Shown piece by piece: positions 26,527 to 36,200 of a stretch of 64,000 bases of DNA (its first letter is position 1; every line of letters begins with the position of its first letter). The notes under the pieces are model-generated. The model saw nothing but the letters and a program-made list of their open reading frames with translations. It was not told the DNA's origin and searched no databases. The position numbers were made by a program, and so were the translations under genes. Source of the stretch: an uncultured Bacteroidales bacterium (GTDB taxonomy: Bacteria; Bacteroidota; Bacteroidia; Bacteroidales; F082); assembly GCA_947307415.1 (NCBI GenBank), contig CAMZJA010000007.1, positions 27,309 through 91,308 on the forward strand. The letters run 5' to 3'.

Positions 26527-26606
26527 ACAGGATTTACAAGATTTTGGACGACCAAAATGGCCGTCCAAAATTTTTATCCAAATATTGTTAATCTTGTAAA
26601 TCCTGT
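26527..26606. repeat. Nested inverted repeat between convergent genes
   Basis: Outer perfect 17-bp arms ACAGGATTTACAAGATT (26527-26543) and AATCTTGTAAATCCTGT (26590-26606) enclose an inner stem ATTTTGGACG (26541-26550) / CGTCCAAAAT (26562-26571) followed by T. It lies between the lipoprotein gene and the tricorn-like gene, so it can act as a bidirectional terminator. The arms look like a dispersed repeat element. Confidence 0.7.
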
Positions 26607-26626
26607 CTAATATAAGACATCCTGTC

Positions 26627-29600
26627 TTAGTGCGTCTTATCCGGCCACTCCGGGATTGCCGGCGCTTCCGGCCAGTCTTTCATCTGTTCAAGGATTACCT
26701 CAATAGCCTTATCAAGCTGTGCATCAATGCCATTAAACTCGTCGTACGGGTTGTTGTCGATGACGATGTCAGGGTCAACGCCGTGGCCTTCGATAATCCA
26801 GTTGCCGTTTTGGTCGAACGGAGCGAACTCAGGACGGTTCAATGTGCCACCATCGATGAATGGAAGGCTTCCACGAATACCGACAACGCCGCCCCATGAG
26901 CGTGTACCGATGGTAGTGCCAAGTTTGTAGTGCTTAAACTGCCATGGGAACAAGTCGCCGTCGGATGCTGAATATTTGTTGAACAACAACACCTTAGGTC
27001 CGTTCATCATCTGGTTCGGCTTGATTTCAGCCGCGTTGCCGTTGCGTGTCACGGTCCACATCGAGGCTTCACGGCGCAGACGCTCGATAATCATAGGTGA
27101 GACGTTACCACCACCATTGCCGCGGTCGTCGATAATCAAAGCTTTCTTGGTGAGCTGAGGATAGAAATATTTCACAAACTCGTTCAAGCCCTCAGGACCC
27201 ATATCCGGAATGTGGATATAGCCAACCTGTCCGTTGGTCGCTTTAGTAACTTTCTCAATGTTGTTTTGCACCATATTATAATAATAAAGCGAGTTTTCGC
27301 TTGCAATCGGTGTCACCACCACGTCACGTGCTCCGCTTTCCGACGCTTTAGTGTTCAAACTCAAGACTACAGCCTTGCCAGCTTTGTCGATGAGTGCTTC
27401 GTAGATGTTGTTCATGTCTTTTGTCGACACGCCGTCGATTGCCACGATAAAGTCGCCTTCTTTAGCGTTCACGCCCAGTTCGGTCAATGGTGATGTTGCA
27501 GCTTCGTTCCAGCTCTCCCCTTTCAAAATCCTCTTTATCTTGTAATATCCGCTGCCGTCGCGTTCAAGTTCCGCGCCAAGCAGACCGAGTGTGAGACGAC
27601 GCACAGGGTTACGGTCGCCGCCACCAGTGTAGGCATGACCGATGTTAAGCTCGCCAATCATCTCGCCGATGAGATAGTTCACATCGTTGCGGTCGCCGCA
27701 ATACGGAATCAAAACGGCATATTTATCGTGGATTGCCGGCCAGTCGTTGCCGTGCATGTTAGGCGCATAGAAGAAGTCGCGCATCTGACGCCACGCCTCG
27801 GTGTAGATTTGAGCCCATTCCTCATGCAGGTTGACCCATTTCTTCATATTTGAGAGGTCAATAGGATTATCGATGCCTTTCACTTCGCGTTTAGGTGCGT
27901 CAATAACTGCCATATTCCAACGCTTTCTGACGACCATCTTCTTGCCGTCTGGAGTCAGGTCGTAACCGCTGAAATCGCCGATTTTTGTCTCTTCTTTCCC
28001 ATCCAAATCATAGTAATACAAGCCGCCGCCACGGTTGCCCCATTTCATGTAATAAAGTCCGTTTTCAACAACCTGAAGGTCGTAATAATTTGAGTTATTC
28101 AAGTCTGGCAACGGGATGATTCGGCTCGTAATACCCTCAAAATCAATCTTTATCGACTTATCGTCCTCTTTCTTTGAGTCTTTTTTCTTATCCTTGCCCT
28201 TGCCAGGTTTCTCATCTTTCGCATCGCCTTTTTCTATTGAGACTTCATCATTTTTTTTCAAAAATGGCGATGGAGTGTCTTTCTGCAAAGTGACCATGTA
28301 GATACGGCTCATCTCGCGATAGGCGTAATTCCATTCAACATTGCTGTATGTTGGATTAAAATCGCGTGCCGAGACGAAATACAGATATTTTCCGTTTTTG
28401 TCGAAAGTAGGATTTCCAGAGCTGAACCATGTGTCGGTAACGGCTTCAGTCTTCTGAGTGTCAACGTTATAGATGAAAATCTGGCTGAATTCCGACATCT
28501 TAGAATCACAGAAAGCAATCCATTTGCTGTCGGGCGACCAGGCATAATCGTCAATCTCACCTGCCTCGCTCTTCGCGATTTCTGTCACTTTCTTTGTGGC
28601 GACGTCAATCATCATCAGGCGGTTCATCTTATCGTACCAAGCTATTTTTTTGCTATCGGGCGACCATGAAAGCTCATATTTGTATGTCTCCGAAACCTTT
28701 TGAGGATCAGTGAGTTGAATAGCTTCTTCCTTGCCGTCCTGTTTCTGGATGTAAATCTCGTCGTTACCGGTGCGGTCGGAGATGTAAGCGATATATTCGC
28801 CATCAGGCGACCAAGCCACGTTACGGTCGTGAACACCGTCTGATTTTGTCAGATTGCGAGTAATTCCTGATTCTACAGGCAACGTCCAGACGTCACCGCG
28901 AGCGCCGATTGCGACACGTTTGCCATCAGGCGAGACGCTTCCCGATGTTATGAATTTCGACGCGTCGACATATTTCGTTCTCGTCGAGATGCCGTCGCCT
29001 ATGATCTGCACCGGAATCTTATGAATTGAGTTGTCTTTCAGGCTCAGACGATACAGCTCGCCGCCGTTTTCATAAACGATGTCGTTGTCACCAAGCGAAG
29101 GATATTTCACATCGTAATAAGTGTAATCAGTAACCTTCGTAAGTGCCTTTGTTTTCAGGTCATAGCAGAAGATGTTCATCGTTCTGTCGCGGTCGGAGCA
29201 GAAATAAATCTTGTCGCCAGCCCACATCGGGAAGATATCCTGTGCGACGTTGTTTGTGATATTTGTGAGTTCTTTGGTGTTGAAGTCGAAGATCCAGACA
29301 TCGTCGGCCATGCCGCCGCGATAATATTTCCAAGTGCGGAACTCGCGCATCACACGGTTAAACGCAATCTTTTGACCGTCAGGTGAATATGTTATCCAGC
29401 CACCTTCTTCGAATGGAAGCTGTTCGCCCAGTCCGCCGTTGATGTTGGCGACAAACAGCTGTCCGACGAAATCGTCCCAAGTGATTCTGCGTGAACGATA
29501 TACGATATTTTCATTGTCTTTCCACGTCATCACGATGTTGTTCGGTCCCATGCGGTCAGAGAGGTCGTCACGGTCAAGGGTGGCGGTGTAAGTGACACGT

Positions 29601-29905
29601 TTAGGCTCCCCACCTTGCGCCGGCATCACATAAACCTCGGTGTTGCCGTCGTATTGACCTGTAAATGCGATGTTTTTCCCGTCAGGCGAGAATCTTGCGA
29701 AGATCTCGAATCCGTCAGGGTCGTTAGTCAGTTGGCGAGCCTCACCACCGTTGATGTCGACGGTGTAAAGGTCACCGGCATAGCTGAAGACCACCTGGTT
29801 TCCGTGAATAGCCGGAAAACGCAGCATCTTAGCCTCGTTCTGTGCCTGCAGCGACAAAGCGCCGAATGCAAGCAACATGCTGAAAATCAATAAGTTTTTC
29901 TTCAT
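26627..29905 (-). CDS. Tricorn-like S41 peptidase with beta-propeller and PDZ domain
   Basis: A 1092-residue exported protease. Signal peptide about 1-21. WD40/TolB-like propeller repeats cover about 25-560, with repeated 'FSPDGKNIAFTG', 'WSPDGEYIAYISDRTGNDEIY' and 'WSPDSKWIAF' blades. A Lys/Asp-rich linker (about 565-590) and further beta domain lead to a tricorn C1-like helical part, a PDZ domain (about 770-860) and the S41 core. In that core 'DDRGNGGG' and the nucleophile Ser in 'NKYSASDGDLFPWQF' are visible. It degrades peptides, probably in the periplasm. It lies 18 bp downstream of the helicase gene on the same strand. Confidence 0.92.
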   Translation of the reverse strand: MKKNLLIFSMLLAFGALSLQAQNEAKMLRFPAIHGNQVVFSYAGDLYTVDINGGEARQLTNDPDGFEIFARFSPDGKNIAFTGQYDGNTEVYVMPAQGGEPKRVTYTATLDRDDLSDRMGPNNIVMTWKDNENIVYRSRRITWDDFVGQLFVANINGGLGEQLPFEEGGWITYSPDGQKIAFNRVMREFRTWKYYRGGMADDVWIFDFNTKELTNITNNVAQDIFPMWAGDKIYFCSDRDRTMNIFCYDLKTKALTKVTDYTYYDVKYPSLGDNDIVYENGGELYRLSLKDNSIHKIPVQIIGDGISTRTKYVDASKFITSGSVSPDGKRVAIGARGDVWTLPVESGITRNLTKSDGVHDRNVAWSPDGEYIAYISDRTGNDEIYIQKQDGKEEAIQLTDPQKVSETYKYELSWSPDSKKIAWYDKMNRLMMIDVATKKVTEIAKSEAGEIDDYAWSPDSKWIAFCDSKMSEFSQIFIYNVDTQKTEAVTDTWFSSGNPTFDKNGKYLYFVSARDFNPTYSNVEWNYAYREMSRIYMVTLQKDTPSPFLKKNDEVSIEKGDAKDEKPGKGKDKKKDSKKEDDKSIKIDFEGITSRIIPLPDLNNSNYYDLQVVENGLYYMKWGNRGGGLYYYDLDGKEETKIGDFSGYDLTPDGKKMVVRKRWNMAVIDAPKREVKGIDNPIDLSNMKKWVNLHEEWAQIYTEAWRQMRDFFYAPNMHGNDWPAIHDKYAVLIPYCGDRNDVNYLIGEMIGELNIGHAYTGGGDRNPVRRLTLGLLGAELERDGSGYYKIKRILKGESWNEAATSPLTELGVNAKEGDFIVAIDGVSTKDMNNIYEALIDKAGKAVVLSLNTKASESGARDVVVTPIASENSLYYYNMVQNNIEKVTKATNGQVGYIHIPDMGPEGLNEFVKYFYPQLTKKALIIDDRGNGGGNVSPMIIERLRREASMWTVTRNGNAAEIKPNQMMNGPKVLLFNKYSASDGDLFPWQFKHYKLGTTIGTRSWGGVVGIRGSLPFIDGGTLNRPEFAPFDQNGNWIIEGHGVDPDIVIDNNPYDEFNGIDAQLDKAIEVILEQMKDWPEAPAIPEWPDKTH

Positions 29906-29923
29906 AGATTAAATATTTAATGG

Positions 29924-32900
29924 TTATAATTCTAATGATAATTGTTTATTGTTGTTTGAGATTTCTCCACTCCGCTTTGCTTCGGTCGAAATGACAGGTA
30001 CCATTTCCACTTCAACAGCTTTAACCTCATCTCCTATATAAACGAGATAAGCCTTAATTTGCTGCATGGAATTCATCTGAATAATCGCACTCATGTAGTC
30101 ACGCAGCTGATTGTAATACTTCTCATGCTCTTTTCCCGTCTTGTAATCAATTAGGATGACACCTTGTCGCGTCTCTGCATAGCGGTCAGGACGAATGATT
30201 CTGCCGTCGTAAGTGTGGATATCCATCTCGTTTTTCACCACAGCATCTTCTGCAAACGCTGGCTTAAGCTCAGGAATATCAATCACTTTGTGAAAAGTCT
30301 CGAGCAGTTTTGCAGCCTGTTCCTCATCGATAGTACCATCGTTGACATATGGTCGCAAAGCCTTTTCAGCGTCGTCAATCGTTTTGATTCGTGACAGAAT
30401 CTGATGCACCAGCGCGCCCCATTCCTCAGGCATAAATGAACCTTTTTCAGCCCAAATCATGGTTGGATCAGGGTCAACTTTAAGTTTTTCGGACCAATCC
30501 AACGATTTTGGAGCCTCCTTGCCAGCCTCTAATTCCAATATGCCAACATTGTCCTTATTATCTTCTTTCTTGTTGATTTCCAATATGGTAGATACTAAAT
30601 CGCCATAGTTATACGATGTCTTCTCCTCGCCTTCCTGAATATCAAATTCATTGTTTTTCACAAAATAATCGTCGAAGTCGGCGTCATCATTGTCAGACTT
30701 AACATGTTGAATATCAAGCTCATCAGCAAAGAAATCTGTGAAGAGATTATATCCGCCGGCAGGACATTTATCGTTAGTGTAAACGAACAACATGTTTTTG
30801 GCACGCGTCATCGCCACGTACATGATATCGAGAATGTCGAGCATCGTTTTGTCGTTTTCCTTGTCAACATAATGCTCGTACGACGTGCCTTTCAGTTTGT
30901 CTTTCGACAATTTCAGCAAGAACGCATCGAGATGCGGAATATCTTTAGTGTCTTGATTATCAGCGCATCGTATCCACAACTCGTTCTGTGTGAATCCGTG
31001 TCCCGAACTCAGACTCGTGTCGGCGTAAGGATATAAAACCACCTTGAATTCCAATCCTTTAGCCTTATGGATGGTCATGATATTGACACAGTCGAGGTCG
31101 CCGGTGATCTGCACCGCCAGCTTGTCTTTTTTCTTTTCCCAGAACTCCAGAAAATCGCCGATTCCAGCACTATGACGGCACTGCCATTCGTAAACGATGT
31201 TCATGAAATACTGCAGAAACACATCGGATAACACGTTGAAATTGTAGCTATTACAAATCTGGTTGCAGATATCGTACAAACCACCGGATTGTTCTGTTAT
31301 TGAGACGTTCGGCTGTGCGTCTCTACAACCGATTTTCGCAGAATAGAATTCCACCGCTTTTTTCGTTACGGGATTTTTGTCGTCAGCCATCAGTTTCAGC
31401 GTGTTGACAATCAGCTGGACCTTGTCGGAGGTCTGCAACAACACCGATTCAGCCGACAACACCTCAATGCCGTTTTCGACCAGATAATTTGCGATGTCGG
31501 TGCCATCACTATTGGAACGAACCAAGACTGTAATATCTTTATAATCAATTTCTTGATTATGTAAATCTATAATTTGCTTTAAGATTGCTGATTTGACTTT
31601 TTCCTTGTATTCCGAGGTCTTCATCTCGCCATGGAACACCTCAACGGAGACAAAACCACCTTGTTTTTTGGTGTCGTAAATCTGTTCAGCGTCGTGATAA
31701 ACGTCAGACAAATTCAAGAATTTTTCAGCATAACGGAAAAAGGTGTTGTTGAATTTTATCACGTTTTTCGACGAACGGTAGTTGGTGCCGAGCGACATTT
31801 TCAGCGCGGAATTCACAAACTGCGCCTCGCATCTTGCCCCAAATTCGCCTTCAGGTCGTTTGTAGATATTCGGAAGATTGATAATTTGCTCGACTTCGCC
31901 GCTGCGGAAACGGTAAATAGACTGTTTAGCGTCGCCGACAATCATGTTCATGTTGCCGAAAGCGAGGCTGTTTTCCATCAGAGGCAGGAAATTCTGCCAT
32001 TGCAGCACCGAAGTGTCCTGAAACTCATCGATGAAATAATGCTTGTATTTCTCGCCGATTCTCTCGTAGATGAACGGCACCGAGCAGTCGCCCAAAATGT
32101 CGGAAATACGTTTGTTAAACTCAGAGATATGTACCTGTGACGTCTCCGTGATGTATTGGCGTATCAGCTCAAAAATATGGCTTCTCAGAACATACAGATA
32201 CAGTTCTTTCTCAATGATTCCAAACACCAACTTCTTGGAATACAGCGACTTATATTTTGCAATCGCATCAGCATAAACATAAACGATATGGTTGCCTGCG
32301 ACATGACTTTTTGCGTCGTTCCAGTTTTTCTCGCCACTTAAAATCCTCTCGATGGTCGCAGTCGTGACATCGCTTTTGCCTTCGAGCATCTTGCGTTTTA
32401 CTGATGGCAAGCCGGTTTTTGCCTTGCCATTGTAATCCTTGTCGGAAATACCAAGACTCGTTTCTTCAGTTTCTATATTCTTGATAATCAAAGACAAAGC
32501 CTCATTCATCTTCTCATTTTCAGAATGAACGTATTTCTTTATCTCCTTGTATTGTTCTTCATCTATGTTGCTGAAATTCTTGTAGTTACCTTTACGATAC
32601 GCGTCTTCAGAGAGCAGTTTCTCGATATACTCGCCGATGAGTTTCTTGACGTTCCACGAGGACTCTTCCGAAAGGTTAAACTCCACAAAATTCGACAAAA
32701 TCGTGGTGATGAACTTGTTTTTGCCAATCTCATCAGAGATACGCTTAATTATCTCATCAATAAGGTCGTCGTTATCCAAAATGACATTGTACTGCCCAGG
32801 CAAATCGAGCTCTCGCGCAAAAGTTCTTGACAAACGTTGTACAAAACTGTCGATGGTGCACACCGCAAAGTCGCTGTAGTTATGCAACATCCTGACGTAC

Positions 32901-33202
32901 AATCGTTTAGCTCTTGCCATAAGCTCATTTTCATTAACTCCGATGGCTGAGACAAGATAGTCGCGCATCTGCTTGATATCTTCTTTTTCGGAGCCCTCAC
33001 TGATTCCGAGTAAAAACCGTAATATCTTGGTTTTCATCTCGTTAGCAGCTTTATTAGTAAATGTGACAGCTAAAATCTCGCGGTAAGCGTCGGCATTTTC
33101 GCCAAGACAAAGCCCAAGATATTCCTTCACAATGGTGAAGGTCTTGCCAGAGCCTGCGGAGGCTTTGTAAATCTTGAAAGGCTTATTTTGGTGTTGGTCC
33201 AT
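29924..33202 (-). CDS. UvrD/AddA-like helicase-nuclease (RecB family)
   Basis: A 1092-residue DNA helicase for double-strand break repair. SF1 motifs: Walker A 'ASAGSGKTFTI' at about 14-24, motif Ia 'AVTFTNKAANEMK', motif II 'HYFIDEFQDTS', motif III/IV 'MIVGDAKQSIYRFR', motif V 'IMTIHKAKGLEFKVV' and motif VI 'YVAMTRAKNML'. The C-terminus has a RecB-like nuclease motif, 'PDRYAETRQGVILIDYKTGK' (Asp/Lys active site). This fits AddA/RecB-type subunits. A partner AddB-like gene was not seen. The last about 20 residues (ISTEAKRSGEIS...) come from a dispersed repeat. The start overlaps the tamB stop by 20 bp. Confidence 0.9.
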   Translation of the reverse strand: MDQHQNKPFKIYKASAGSGKTFTIVKEYLGLCLGENADAYREILAVTFTNKAANEMKTKILRFLLGISEGSEKEDIKQMRDYLVSAIGVNENELMARAKRLYVRMLHNYSDFAVCTIDSFVQRLSRTFARELDLPGQYNVILDNDDLIDEIIKRISDEIGKNKFITTILSNFVEFNLSEESSWNVKKLIGEYIEKLLSEDAYRKGNYKNFSNIDEEQYKEIKKYVHSENEKMNEALSLIIKNIETEETSLGISDKDYNGKAKTGLPSVKRKMLEGKSDVTTATIERILSGEKNWNDAKSHVAGNHIVYVYADAIAKYKSLYSKKLVFGIIEKELYLYVLRSHIFELIRQYITETSQVHISEFNKRISDILGDCSVPFIYERIGEKYKHYFIDEFQDTSVLQWQNFLPLMENSLAFGNMNMIVGDAKQSIYRFRSGEVEQIINLPNIYKRPEGEFGARCEAQFVNSALKMSLGTNYRSSKNVIKFNNTFFRYAEKFLNLSDVYHDAEQIYDTKKQGGFVSVEVFHGEMKTSEYKEKVKSAILKQIIDLHNQEIDYKDITVLVRSNSDGTDIANYLVENGIEVLSAESVLLQTSDKVQLIVNTLKLMADDKNPVTKKAVEFYSAKIGCRDAQPNVSITEQSGGLYDICNQICNSYNFNVLSDVFLQYFMNIVYEWQCRHSAGIGDFLEFWEKKKDKLAVQITGDLDCVNIMTIHKAKGLEFKVVLYPYADTSLSSGHGFTQNELWIRCADNQDTKDIPHLDAFLLKLSKDKLKGTSYEHYVDKENDKTMLDILDIMYVAMTRAKNMLFVYTNDKCPAGGYNLFTDFFADELDIQHVKSDNDDADFDDYFVKNNEFDIQEGEEKTSYNYGDLVSTILEINKKEDNKDNVGILELEAGKEAPKSLDWSEKLKVDPDPTMIWAEKGSFMPEEWGALVHQILSRIKTIDDAEKALRPYVNDGTIDEEQAAKLLETFHKVIDIPELKPAFAEDAVVKNEMDIHTYDGRIIRPDRYAETRQGVILIDYKTGKEHEKYYNQLRDYMSAIIQMNSMQQIKAYLVYIGDEVKAVEVEMVPVISTEAKRSGEISNNNKQLSLEL
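29958..30000 (-). repeat. Dispersed repeat forming the helicase C-terminal tail
   Basis: On the minus strand this reads GTCATTTCGACCGAAGCAA and then AGCGGAGTGGAGAAATCTC. It encodes PVISTEAKRSGEIS at the end of the helicase. Related copies are at 61070-61110, 46249-46275 and 48713-48751. Confidence 0.75.
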
Positions 33203-36200
33203 TGCCGTCTAGTTTAAGCTTTTTGCTCTTGTTTTTCTTATTTAAAGTGAAGATTTCCCTAATATTATCAAAGCTTTGCGAGAACGACAAACCAATTCCT
33301 TGAGTGAAATCGGAATAGTTTTCGTAAGAATAGTAATAGTAGTTATTCTTAATATTCGTATGGTTATAAGCCTTGAGACTCAATCGTTTAGTCAATCGGA
33401 ATGTCAAGTCGACATCGCCCACAAGGTTGTTAGCTTCGTCGGCATCGCTCCTGTTGCCTCGTATCACGCCGAAGTTGCCTTCAATGGTCAGGCGGTCGTC
33501 GAACAGCTGGGTTGAAAGCGCCACCTCGAGCTCTTCGTTGGTGAGCTGATCGTCAGGAGTGTAGTTGATACCAATGTCAAAATCTTTTGATATCTGCGAA
33601 AGCCAAGAGCTCAGCTGACTTGTGATAACGCTGTAGTATGATGTCGTGCCGAAACGTGAGATATTGCTGCCTGCGGTGTAGGCAAACGAGCCTAGCACCA
33701 TGAGCGAGAGCACCTGCTGCGCCATCACCGCCTGGTTTGTGGTGTCGATGACCGAATACACAAGGTTTTTCGTATCTTCCTTGGCATTAGGCAGCTCGAT
33801 TCCAAAGGTAATCGTAGGGTTCATCAGCTTATCGGAAAGCCTGATGATGCAGTCGACATTGATGTTATTCGTCAGTGCGGTGGAGTCGACAACCAAGGTA
33901 CCAAGCGACGTAAGCGACGATTTAGTCCTGTAAACACCCACGATGTCGATATCCGCATCTGTCGGGTCACCGGTCCAACGCAGCGTTCCGCCACGACGCA
34001 AGGTGAATTTTCGCTTCACCATCTCAAGAGTGAAATTGAACGTTCCACTTGTTATGACATAATCGCCTTTAAGCTCAAAGATGTCGGAATCCAAGCCGAT
34101 ATTGATATTTCCACTGCCTCGCGCGTTGATGCTGCCCATATTCTGCGGCAGGAAAATATTGACGACAGCGTCGGAATTGGCCTCCACACTCAGATCCATG
34201 GTGAAATTCTTATCCTCTTTCTTAACCTCAGGCACATAGGTTTCCACAAGGGTGTCAGCCTCCACGTTTTTCTTGACAAAAACAATGAAATCGTTGTCGA
34301 CAGAGGTTGAGCCCGACAGCGGAATATCAATAACGGTGCCGTCTTTAGTCAAGGCGTTGATAGTCATTTTAACATCATTAACAGGCCCATTTATCGTCAC
34401 TGTTCCATCGGCGACAGCTGTTCCGTAGAATCCTTTCGCTTGATAATCAGGGATATTCAAAGCAAGGAAATTATCACAATCTATCGTCAAATCAAAATTA
34501 AAATCTTTAAGATGCTTATGACGGATAGCGCCATTCACCGTCGCGGAATTGCCGATAGTATCTTTAACTACTACATTATTGAACACTATTTTATCATGTT
34601 CCAATTTAATATCATCATTGATGGTATAATAAGTATTCAAATAATTGACATTACAACTTGCATGCCGCAGTTTAATATCACCCAAAATCACGGGCTCGTT
34701 CACCGAACCTCTGATATTGAGATTTCCATTTGCGTAACCGCCCATTCTATTTGTAACAGAGGTGATAAACGGCGACACTGTATTCAGCTTGAACTCATCC
34801 AAAAACATGTCAAACTTCAGATTATCCCTTTTCTTCTTAGGATAATAAAAACCTATAAGTCCGACAGATTCATGCTGTCCCTTGCCAAACGAGTTGCTGT
34901 AAATCTCCATATTCACAAAGACGGACTCGCTCGGCTCATACCATTTTGCGCTCGCCACCACATCGCCGACTTCCTGGCCGTTGACATAAAAACCGTCCAG
35001 CTCAAGATCAGATGAGAATGAAAGATTCTCTTTCATGCCTGAGATACCTAAAGTTCCTACAAGGACACCATCTAAATCAATATCATAACCTCTTGTGACA
35101 AAGTCAAAATCCGAAATGTCGACATTATGGAACTCGGCAAACAAAGTATCCGCATCACGATTTGGATAAACGCCATGGATTGATATTTTCTGCGAGTCGG
35201 TATAAAGTTCAAGATTATCAATTTTCGTGTTATGTTTTTGAAAATCAATGCTGCAATCTGGATTCAGAGTCCAAACGGTATCATTCAAAACAAACTCCTC
35301 CGACTGTATGTTCATAAGTCCGCCAGAATCAGGATGCGGCACAAATGTCGACTTAATTTTTGCTTTATTATGGTCGTCGGCGTCATCGTCGTCCCAATAA
35401 AGTGTAAATGTCGCCACATCATTGCTGAAATTCGACATAAGCACAACATTTTCAAGGCCTATCCTGTCGGGATTCTTACTCGTAGTGTCGCGGATAATGA
35501 TATCGTCGAATGAAATTCTGGATATGAATTCTTCGAATCTCGCCGAGTTTCTCATATCCAAATTCTTGAATTTGAAGTTGTTAAACCAAATTTCAGGCGA
35601 TTCAATCGTAGAGCCATGATATGAATATCCGTCGGTATAAGTGGCGTTTATGGTGGTGCCGCTGCTGACGTACAGATTCGGCACGAACAACTTCGAAAGA
35701 GTACGCGTATCTTTCAAATTCATCGAGATTGAAAACTCTTGCTTATTCGCGTCAGGTACAGTATTTCCAAACCATTCCGGCATATTGACATACCTCTTGG
35801 CGGTGTTTTTCATAGCATTGACGAAAGTCTTCGCATGCACTATGCCAGTCCCATAAAAATCAAAGAAGTCGCAGTCGATTGTAACATCCTTGATGCCATT
35901 CATCTCACTGACATTAGCGGAGAAATCTTTCATCAGATACTCATTTCCATTGAAATATCTTGTCTTTTTGATGTCGAGCCTTCCAATGATATTGTCGATA
36001 TCGTTGCCGCTAAATTCCAAGTCGATATCCGAAGAAAGCAGCATAATCGAGTCATTGTCAAGAAGATTGAGATTGAGAAGGTCGGCTTCCTCGATTTTAG
36101 CGATTATGTTGTAACTCGGGCGGTTTCCATGCAGGTCGATCATGGTCGAGAAGTCCATGTCAAGATACTGGTGATTAATATCTGTCAGAGCAATAAACCG

